From Ruminococcus flavefaciens (lineage in GTDB: Bacteria; Bacillota; Clostridia; Oscillospirales; Ruminococcaceae), in contig DBXO01000007.1 of NCBI GenBank assembly GCA_002309635.1, positions 1-20,815 on the forward strand: a DNA stretch of 20,815 nt, given 5' to 3'. Shown one piece after another: positions 14,713 to 20,815 of the stretch (the stretch's first letter is position 1; each line of letters starts with the position of its first letter). The position numbers were made by a program, and so were the translations under genes. Below the pieces are notes generated by a model. The model did no database searches, was not told the origin of the DNA, and saw nothing but the letters and a program-made list of their open reading frames with translations.

Positions 14713-15795
14713 TCAGTCTCCGAAAGAAACTCCGATATCGCGGGCTGCGATAACAAGGTGGTTCTCAGTATCGACGAATTTGGTCTTGCCGGCGATATCC
14801 TCCAGCTTGTTGGAGGTTATCTTGTTGCCTATCTTGGCAACTGTTCTGCCGTAGCGCTCCTTTGCAATGAGGTAGGCGGCATGTACGCCGAACTGTGTGG
14901 AAAGTACGCGGTCGTAGGCGCTGGGAGCACCGCCTCTGAGCATATGTCCCGGAACGCACACACGGGCTTCAAGTCCCGTATTGTGCTGTATCTGAGCGGC
15001 TATGCGGTTCGTAGCGGTCAGTATACCCGCTTCGGCTCGTTTCCTTGCACGTTCCTTTTTCTTCAGCTGGGCTTCGTTTATGTCGAAAGCTCCCTCTGCA
15101 ACGGCAACTATGGAGAATGTCTTGCCGTTGGCGCTTCTTGCCATTACGGCGTCGCAAATCTTGTCGATATCGTAAGGTATCTCGGGGATTATGATAACGT
15201 CGGCTCCGCCTGCGATACCTGCGTTGAGTGTCAGCCAGCCAGCTTTGTTGCCCATTATCTCGCAGAGGAGCACACGTGAGTGGCTTGCGGCTGTGGTATG
15301 AAGCCTGTCGAGCACGTCCGTGGCTATGTCAACTGCCGTATGGAAGCCGAAGGTCACATCTGTGCCGTATATGTCGTTGTCGATGGTCTTGGGAAGTCCT
15401 ATGACGTTGAGCCCTTCGTCAGCAAGGAGCTTTGAGGTCTTGTGGGTGCCGTTTCCTCCGAGAGTGAGGAGACAGTCCAGCTTCTGCTTCTTGTAGGTCT
15501 CTTTCATGTTCTTGACCTTGTCGATATTATCCTCGCCGATGACCTGCATCATCTTGAAGGGCTGACGCTTGGTGCCGAAAATGGTTCCGCCCTGCGTGAG
15601 TATACCAGAAAACGAAGAGGGAGACATATCCTTGCAGAGATTGTTGATAAGTCCGTAGTAGCCGTTGGAAATTCCGACTATCTCAACGTTTTCCTCGCCG
15701 AAACGTTCATAGCATGCCTTTGCTACGCCTCTGATAGTTGCGTTGAGACCAGGACAGTCACCGCCGCTGGTAAGGATGCCTATTCGTCTTTTCAT
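14713..15795 (-). CDS. pfkA: 6-phosphofructokinase, group III (Gly/Lys) type
   Basis: The 360-residue enzyme phosphorylates fructose 6-phosphate to the 1,6-bisphosphate. Seen motifs are GGDCPGLN (11-18), GGNGT (113-117) and PKTIDND (135-141, with catalytic D139). At the two positions that separate phosphoryl donors it has Gly at 116 (E. coli G104, as in ATP enzymes) and Lys at 136 (E. coli G124, Lys as in PPi enzymes). This mixed pair is typical of the longer group III clostridial and actinobacterial PFKs, several of which use ATP; the donor should be tested. GGGAGG lies 8 bases before ATG 15795. The stop of an EAL-domain gene is only 30 bases upstream with no hairpin between, so the two are likely co-transcribed. 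Confidence 0.95.
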   Translation of the reverse strand: MKRRIGILTSGGDCPGLNATIRGVAKACYERFGEENVEIVGISNGYYGLINNLCKDMSPSSFSGILTQGGTIFGTKRQPFKMMQVIGEDNIDKVKNMKETYKKQKLDCLLTLGGNGTHKTSKLLADEGLNVIGLPKTIDNDIYGTDVTFGFHTAVDIATDVLDRLHTTAASHSRVLLCEIMGNKAGWLTLNAGIAGGADVIIIPEIPYDIDKICDAVMARSANGKTFSIVAVAEGAFDINEAQLKKKERARKRAEAGILTATNRIAAQIQHNTGLEARVCVPGHMLRGGAPSAYDRVLSTQFGVHAAYLIAKERYGRTVAKIGNKITSNKLEDIAGKTKFVDTENHLVIAARDIGVSFGD

Positions 15796-15825
15796 AATTA
15801 TGACCTCCCTGTGGTAGTTTATGAA

Positions 15826-18108
15826 TTATCGCTTCATATCGCGCTTTGAATTCTGCTCGAAGAAATCCAGTATCTTCTCGGGGGGCATGGGCTGTCCGTA
15901 GAGGTAGCCCTGACCGTAGTCACAGCCTGCCATGCGGAGTATCGATTCCTGAACGTTGTTCTCGATACCCTCTGCGATAGTCTCTATCTTCTTTGACTTG
16001 GCGATGCGTATTACTGCGGAGACTATTTCGTATGCGATATTGTCATGTTCGATATCGGTGATGAATGAGCGGTCCAGTTTGAGCAGCGTGATAGGAAGCA
16101 CCTGCAAGTAGCTCAGTGATGAATAGCCCTTGCCGAAGTCGTCCATAGCCAGCTTTACGCCCAGGTCGCGGATCTTGTTCATCTGATCCACGGCGAAGTC
16201 TATATCGCTGAGCGCGAGGCTTTCAGTGAGTTCTACCTCCAGCCACTGAGGATCCAGGGCTGAACGTGCGAGAGCCTCGAATACCTTTTCCTTGAGGTCG
16301 GTCTGATAGAAGTCCGAGGAGGCGAAATTTATGGACATTACTATGGGCGGATAGCCCATTTTCTGCCACAGCTTGTTCTGACGGCAGCCCTCGTTGAGTA
16401 CGAATTCGCTTATTTTACCTATGAGGTGCGAGCTCTCTGCTATGGGTACGAAAGAATCCGGAGTTATTACCGTACCGTCGGGCTTTATCCAGCGTATGAG
16501 AGCCTCGACGCCCATTATCTTGCCGGAGCCCAGGTCTATCTTCGGCTGATAGTAGAGCTGGAGCTCGTTGTTGTCGATAGCCAGTGCCAGAGACTTTTCA
16601 AGCTCGGTATTGCCTATTATGGAGTCATGCATGCTGGGCTCGTATCCGCAGATACTGCTCTGTATGCCCGTGCTTGACTTGAGTGCGAACTCGGCGTGCT
16701 CCATTACCTCAAGGAACGAGCCGCCGTCCTCGGGCATTTTCGAGTAGCCTGCCGAGCAGGTAAGACTTATGGAAGCGAAATCGTCCACTGCAAGACTTGT
16801 GAAGTCCTCCTGGATAGCCTTTACCGTTCTTGTGGGCATGTCCTCGTCTCCGTAGTCCCTGAGGAGGAGAGCGAAGTTATCGCCGCTTATTCTTGCAGCA
16901 AGTCCGCCCTGAGTAACGTATTTATAAAGAATATGTGCGAAGTTTTTCAGCACATAGTTTCCGTTGTTGTAGCCGCAGGTATCGTTTATGATGTGGAAGC
17001 GGTCTATATCGAGAACTATTATCCAGAACGAGTAGTCAACGACCTTGCATGAATCGTAAATCTCCTGACCCGTTACCATAAGCTTGTTGCGGTTGGCTAT
17101 CTCGGTAACGTCGTCAATATACGCAAGGCGCTCGATGAGAATATCCTTTTCGTGCTTCTGGGTAACGTCGATGACAGCGCCGCCGAAGAGGGGAGCCGTG
17201 CCGCCGGAGCTGATAATGGATTTCAGGCGGAAGGAGAACCATCGGTAAGAGCCGTCTGCGCTTTTCAGCCTCATTTCCAGGTTCTTGGATACTGTCAGGT
17301 CCTTATTGCGGATAGCCCCGTCGAACTGCATCCTGTCGTTGGGGTGGATTATAGAGCGGAGCTCGTTTACGTTGATAGTGCCGCTTTTCAGTCCCAGCAT
17401 GCTGATGAGCTCGGGAGAAGCGCGGAATACCTTTCTGTCGGTGCTCATTATGAGACCGATCTCCGCAAGCTCCATTGACGAATGGAAGAAATCGTTGGCG
17501 TTTGCGAGATTTACACGCATTTTCTTCAGCTCTGTAAGGTTGAAGCCTGTGCTGAGGTAAACGTCGCGCTTTTTATATCTCTTGACCCTTGAGGTGCTCC
17601 ATGCTATCGATATAAGCGAACCGCTTGGGTTGCGGAATGTGGATTCGTAGGAATTGCTGCCGACTATCTTTTCGAGAGCGGTCGGGTCGGGAGTATTTAT
17701 GCCGAATGCAGCCCATACGCCCTCCTTTTTGTCGGAATAGTCCAGCGTTATGCCGAGGAGGTCGCGGAGCTTCTTGTTTATGTAAACGAAAGAGAAGTCC
17801 TCCGACCATATTATCATTTCCGTATTGAGGTTTTCTGTGACCTTCATGACCTCCACAACATCGAGAGAGGTCTTTCTGTTATTGTATATCCAGCCCGATA
17901 TGGCCAGTATCAGAGTGGCGCATACCATGGTGCATACGTATATTATAAGAGTTGCCTTTGCGTAGGCAGGATTAAGAATGCAGTAGCCTATTACGAGAAC
18001 GCTGGCAATGACGATTATCACCGCAGCAGCCAGCGGATTGAAGCTGCTTGAAAGAAATTTTACTTTTCCGTTTTTGTTTTTATCTGTTTTATCAGTCTCT
18101 TTACTCAT
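15826..18108 (-). CDS. Membrane-anchored PAS-PAS-GGDEF(degenerate)-EAL phosphodiesterase
   Basis: The start at 18108 (MSKETDKTDK) follows GGGAGG by 9 bases; an in-frame ATG 24 bases earlier precedes that site and is rejected. The protein has 760 residues: two transmembrane helices (about 25-47 and 52-74) with a very short outer loop, then PAS regions (about 90-195 and 205-318), GGDEF-like domain (about 320-490) and EAL domain (about 500-750). The GGDEF signature is SGDNF (408-412), lacking the catalytic glutamate, so cyclase activity is not expected. EAL residues E535, N594, E626/E629, D656-D657 (MDDFGKGYSS), K677, E713 and QGYLYGQP are intact, so it should degrade cyclic-di-GMP. The PAS units probably sense a cytosolic signal. 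It heads a unit with pfkA. Confidence 0.94.
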   Translation of the reverse strand: MSKETDKTDKNKNGKVKFLSSSFNPLAAAVIIVIASVLVIGYCILNPAYAKATLIIYVCTMVCATLILAISGWIYNNRKTSLDVVEVMKVTENLNTEMIIWSEDFSFVYINKKLRDLLGITLDYSDKKEGVWAAFGINTPDPTALEKIVGSNSYESTFRNPSGSLISIAWSTSRVKRYKKRDVYLSTGFNLTELKKMRVNLANANDFFHSSMELAEIGLIMSTDRKVFRASPELISMLGLKSGTINVNELRSIIHPNDRMQFDGAIRNKDLTVSKNLEMRLKSADGSYRWFSFRLKSIISSGGTAPLFGGAVIDVTQKHEKDILIERLAYIDDVTEIANRNKLMVTGQEIYDSCKVVDYSFWIIVLDIDRFHIINDTCGYNNGNYVLKNFAHILYKYVTQGGLAARISGDNFALLLRDYGDEDMPTRTVKAIQEDFTSLAVDDFASISLTCSAGYSKMPEDGGSFLEVMEHAEFALKSSTGIQSSICGYEPSMHDSIIGNTELEKSLALAIDNNELQLYYQPKIDLGSGKIMGVEALIRWIKPDGTVITPDSFVPIAESSHLIGKISEFVLNEGCRQNKLWQKMGYPPIVMSINFASSDFYQTDLKEKVFEALARSALDPQWLEVELTESLALSDIDFAVDQMNKIRDLGVKLAMDDFGKGYSSLSYLQVLPITLLKLDRSFITDIEHDNIAYEIVSAVIRIAKSKKIETIAEGIENNVQESILRMAGCDYGQGYLYGQPMPPEKILDFFEQNSKRDMKR

Positions 18109-18146
18109 AAGGCTCCGCCTCCCTTCAAACATGATTACCCATATAC

Positions 18147-18175
18147 ATTATAGCAATAATGACTGAAAAAGTCAA
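18147..18175 (-). promoter_or_regulatory. Promoter for the EAL-pfkA unit
   Basis: On the minus strand, TTGACT (18175-18170), a 17-base spacer ending in TGC, and TATAAT (18152-18147) form a near-perfect extended -10 promoter. The leader is about 32 bases. It is divergent from the response regulator promoter about 100 bases away, so the two could share control sites in the AT-rich 18176-18250 stretch. Confidence 0.9.
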
Positions 18176-18251
18176 TTATAAATTTAACTGCTCTAACAAA
18201 TTTGATAAAATTGACGGAAATTTACAAGAAAATTTCACGTAATATACACTT

Positions 18252-18278
18252 TTGTCAAATATAATGTTATAATATAAA
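18252..18278 (+). promoter_or_regulatory. Probable promoter of the two-component operon
   Basis: Two readings overlap. One is an extended -10 TGTTATAAT (18265-18273) with no good -35. The other is TTGTCA (18252-18257) with TATAAA (18273-18278) at a short 15-base spacing. Either gives a leader of about 80 bases. A small hairpin ACAGC-ATAA-GCTGT (18285-18298) follows. Upstream, AAATTT occurs twice 12 bases apart (18218 and 18230), a possible but unproven regulator-binding repeat. Confidence 0.6.
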
Positions 18279-18361
18279 CGGAGAACAGCATAAGCTGTAT
18301 ATTGTATGATTTTTACAAATTTAGTGCTGGAGACTTACTAATAACAAATCGGAGGTATAAT

Positions 18362-19039
18362 ATGGCACATATCCTTATTGTGGACGACGAGATCAACATA
18401 AGAAAGGTGGTTCGGGAATATGCCGAATTTGAGGGCTATGAGGTGACAGAAGCCGAAAACGGCATGGAGGCTGTGAATCTCTGCCACGAAAACGACTATG
18501 ACCTTATCATAATGGACGTTATGATGCCGCGCCTTGACGGCTATTCCGCCTGCAAGGAGATACATAAGACGAAGAATATCCCTGTGATAATGCTGTCTGC
18601 AAGGGGCGAGGAGTACGACAAGCTCTTCGGATTTGAGATAGGCATTGACGATTACGTAGTAAAGCCATTTTCACCGAAGGAGCTCATGGCAAGAGTAAAG
18701 GTGGTGCTCAAGAGGAACACCTGCCGCGATGAGGCTGCATTGCCCGATAAATTCAGCTTTGAGGGACTTGACGTGGATATTGCGGGACGCGAGGTCTACG
18801 TTAACGGCACAAAGGCTTCCATGACGCCGAAGGAATACGACCTGCTGTTCTATCTTGTGAAGAACAAGAATATCGCCCTTTCGAGAGACAAGCTCCTTGA
18901 AGAGGTATGGGGCTATGACTTCTTCGGTGACGACAGAACGGTGGACACGCACATAAAAATGCTGAGAAACAGCCTCGGCGAGTACAGAAAGTTCATCGTT
19001 ACGCTGAGAGGAATGGGATACAAGTTTGAAGCCGATTAA
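18362..19039 (+). CDS. OmpR/PhoB-family response regulator
   Basis: The start at 18362 (MAHILIVDDE) lies 7 bases after GGAGG; an in-frame reading from 18302 adds 20 residues unlike the family. The 225-residue protein has a receiver domain (1-118) with acidic pocket D8/D9, phospho-acceptor D52 (IMDVMMP), S79 and K101 (VKPFS). A winged-helix DNA-binding domain (about 128-225) ends in DRTVDTHIKMLRNSLG and LRGMGYKFE. It should be phosphorylated by the kinase encoded next and bind DNA as a dimer at direct repeats. The kinase gene starts inside its last codons, which ensures paired synthesis. The signal and regulon are unknown. Confidence 0.97.
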   Translation: MAHILIVDDEINIRKVVREYAEFEGYEVTEAENGMEAVNLCHENDYDLIIMDVMMPRLDGYSACKEIHKTKNIPVIMLSARGEEYDKLFGFEIGIDDYVVKPFSPKELMARVKVVLKRNTCRDEAALPDKFSFEGLDVDIAGREVYVNGTKASMTPKEYDLLFYLVKNKNIALSRDKLLEEVWGYDFFGDDRTVDTHIKMLRNSLGEYRKFIVTLRGMGYKFEAD

Positions 19040-20468
19040 GCATTTCAAAAGCGCAAACAGCAGGATATCGCTCAAGTTCAAGATATGGCTTTACTTTATA
19101 ATATTCACGGTCATAGTCTTCGCACTGCTGTGGATATTCCAGATATTCTTCCTCGAGCGCTTCTACAAGGGCATGAAAGCCCGCACTGCCGTTGAGAGCA
19201 TGAATACCATTGCGGAGTCCTTCATGAACGATAACAAAGAGGAATTCTACCGCACTGTCAACGACGTAGCCCATGATAATGAGCTGTGCGTCCTTGTTAC
19301 CGACAGGTATGGCAGACAGATATACAAAAGGCATGTTATCGGTGACTGCATAATTCATAATCTTAATAATGAAAATGCCGACCTTATCGAAAAAATAAAG
19401 AATTCCGAGGACGGTATCATCAAAAAAATGCCGAAAAACAGGAATACCGGCAATCCGATGCTGGTATGCGGCATGAGACTTGGACCTGCCATTGAGCCCT
19501 ATGGCTTTCTGCTCATAAACTCGGCGCTGGCTCCCGTTGAAGCTACGGTAGCCATTATAAAGCGTCAGCTCATGATTATCACGGTCATACTGGTGATACT
19601 TGCTTTCCTTATATCGCTTTACCTTGCAAGACGCATCGCAAAGCCCATCGACAGGATAACAAAGTCCGCCGAAAAGCTTGCAAAGGGAGATTTTACCGCG
19701 AAATTCGACGGACGGGGCTACCTTGAAGCGAAAAAGCTTGCGGATACGCTGACCTATGCGGAAAAAGAGCTTTCAAAGGTCGATATGATGCAGAGAGACC
19801 TTATCGCAAACGTTTCTCACGACCTGAGGACCCCGCTGACCATGCTGAAAGCCTATGCGGAGATGATACGCGACCTTTCGGGCGATAATCCCGTAAAGCG
19901 CAACGAACACCTTGAAATAATCATAAGCGAAACTGACAGACTTGCCCTGCTTGTCAACGATATGCTGGATCTCTCCAAGCTGGAGAGCGGCAGGCAGAAG
20001 CTTGAACCGTCGGAATTCGGCATAAGCGGCAAGCTCAGCGAGATAATCGACCGCTTCAAGGGACTTTCCGATAAGAACGGCTATCATATACAGTTCACTC
20101 CCGACGAGGAGAGGATAGTATGCTGCGATGTGGTAAAGATAGAACAGGTCATCTATAACCTTATAAATAATGCAATAAACTATACGGGCAAGGATAAAAA
20201 CGTATTTGTGCGCCAGATAAACACAGAGGACGGAGTTCTTGTTGAGGTCGAAGACACGGGCGACGGTATCGAAAAGGACAAGATAAAACTTATTTTCGAC
20301 AAGTACTACCGCTCGGAGAACCACAAGCGCGAGGTTGTCGGCACAGGACTCGGACTTTCTATAGTAAAGGCTGTGCTGAAGCTGCATAACTATGATTACG
20401 GAGTGCGAAGCACAATTGGAAAGGGCTCCACATTCTGGTTCAGGATAAGTGATGTGAAAAAACAATGA
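19026..20468 (+). CDS. Sensor histidine kinase with HAMP domain
   Basis: The start is taken as TTG 19026, overlapping the regulator gene by 14 bases; no ATG occurs before residue 50, which would cut off the first membrane helix. GGGA lies 8 bases upstream. The 480-residue protein has TM1 (about 20-43), an extracytoplasmic sensor region (about 44-180), TM2 (182-201) and HAMP (202-254). HisKA follows with phospho-acceptor H265 in NVSHDLRTPL, then the ATPase domain with N box YNLINNAINYT (377-387), G1 DTGDGI (410-415) and G2 GTGLGLS (439-445). All catalytic boxes are intact, so it should autophosphorylate and pass phosphate to the regulator upstream. The sensor region shows no named fold to my eye. 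Confidence 0.96.
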   Translation: MKPIKHFKSANSRISLKFKIWLYFIIFTVIVFALLWIFQIFFLERFYKGMKARTAVESMNTIAESFMNDNKEEFYRTVNDVAHDNELCVLVTDRYGRQIYKRHVIGDCIIHNLNNENADLIEKIKNSEDGIIKKMPKNRNTGNPMLVCGMRLGPAIEPYGFLLINSALAPVEATVAIIKRQLMIITVILVILAFLISLYLARRIAKPIDRITKSAEKLAKGDFTAKFDGRGYLEAKKLADTLTYAEKELSKVDMMQRDLIANVSHDLRTPLTMLKAYAEMIRDLSGDNPVKRNEHLEIIISETDRLALLVNDMLDLSKLESGRQKLEPSEFGISGKLSEIIDRFKGLSDKNGYHIQFTPDEERIVCCDVVKIEQVIYNLINNAINYTGKDKNVFVRQINTEDGVLVEVEDTGDGIEKDKIKLIFDKYYRSENHKREVVGTGLGLSIVKAVLKLHNYDYGVRSTIGKGSTFWFRISDVKKQ

Positions 20469-20815
20469 TAAATGCTGTCCGGCTTAACTGCGGAGGCAGG
20501 GAAGTCCCGGCAGGTGTTGAAGCAGTTGCAGAATTAACTGATTTACTGGCGTTCCTTTGAACTTTTTACGGGTTACAGCAAAGTCGGAAACTGTAAAATA
20601 CAGGTGATAATCCGATTACAAAAAAATACTACAAGTTTAAAAATGGTGGATATATCCAAGCCGCACTGTTTAATATGCACAATACAGTGGCACTTACGTT
20701 GATTTTTTTCTCTGCCGCCCGTTCAACTTTTTCACACAAAATACATAAATCTGTGATATAATGTAAATGCTGAGGGAGAATATCCCGAAGCTGATTTTCA
20801 TGGTAGTTTAATGTT
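20469..20815. other. 347-base end region without a convincing gene
   Basis: Nothing here reads as a conserved protein. A 31-codon ORF starts with an ATG overlapping the kinase stop (ATGA; 20465-20560), with no recognisable similarity. A nested structure follows: TCGGA (20584-20588) with TCCGA (20611-20615) around CTGTA-AAA-TACAG (20591-20603). There is also a perfect 12-base palindrome TGGATATATCCA (20647-20658) and an inverted repeat CACTGT/ACAGTG (20664-20689). No clear terminator for the two-component operon was found. Confidence 0.5.
20754..20762 (+). promoter_or_regulatory. Extended -10 promoter element pointing out of the window
   Basis: TGATATAAT is an extended -10 on the plus strand. 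The -35 is not clear; TTCACA at 20731 is 20 bases away, which is too far. It would serve a gene starting beyond the right edge. Confidence 0.45.

Noticed and set aside
14698..15279. 193-codon plus-strand ORF opposite pfkA
   Set aside because: It is antisense to a conserved enzyme and has no plausible family; it is a by-product of codon bias in pfkA. The same applies to other long antisense ORFs opposite dnaG, the sugar mutase and the kinase.

Overview
The window looks like chromosomal core plus signalling genes from a ruminal or gut Clostridium-group bacterium, most likely Ruminococcus or a close Oscillospiraceae relative. This rests on the dgt-dnaG-rpoD order, the DUF6311-type membrane protein, the clostridial style of the sigma factor and phosphofructokinase, strong AGGAGG-type ribosome binding sites and TTGACA/TATAAT promoters. 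The genus is an inference from protein style, not a database result. No CRISPR array, tRNA, rRNA, insertion sequence or prophage was seen.

Layout: almost everything up to about 18.1 kb lies on the minus strand. From left to right (3' to 5' for those genes): a glutamine synthetase-family gene cut by the window edge (1-632); an NTF2/SnoaL-like gene broken by an in-frame TGA (805-1170); ychF (1219-2313); a cytosolic EAL phosphodiesterase with a long C-terminal beta-solenoid (2497-5235); the dgt-dnaG-rpoD macromolecular synthesis operon (5422-9256); a YigZ/IMPACT gene (9350-9991); rpmE for ribosomal protein L31 (10042-10245); a two-gene unit of a DUF6311 membrane protein and an FMN split-barrel protein (10383-12525); a phospho-sugar mutase (12734-14449); and a second, membrane-anchored EAL protein lying 30 bases upstream of a phosphofructokinase (14713-18108). 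On the plus strand an OmpR-type response regulator and its histidine kinase overlap (18362-20468). They are followed by about 350 bases with no convincing gene and a promoter-like site pointing out of the window.

Transcription units: consensus-like minus-strand promoters precede the beta-solenoid phosphodiesterase, rpmE, the sugar mutase and the phosphodiesterase-pfkA pair. Intrinsic terminators follow rpoD, rpmE, the sugar mutase and pfkA. Together they divide the minus strand into clean units.

Theme: two cyclic-di-GMP phosphodiesterases, each with a degenerate GGDEF domain and an intact EAL site, lie in one window. One carries an intracellular beta-solenoid; the other shares a transcription unit with a glycolytic enzyme. 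The most unusual items are the EAL-solenoid fusion, the glutamine synthetase homologue with lysine at two expected metal-ligand positions, and the EAL-pfkA unit.
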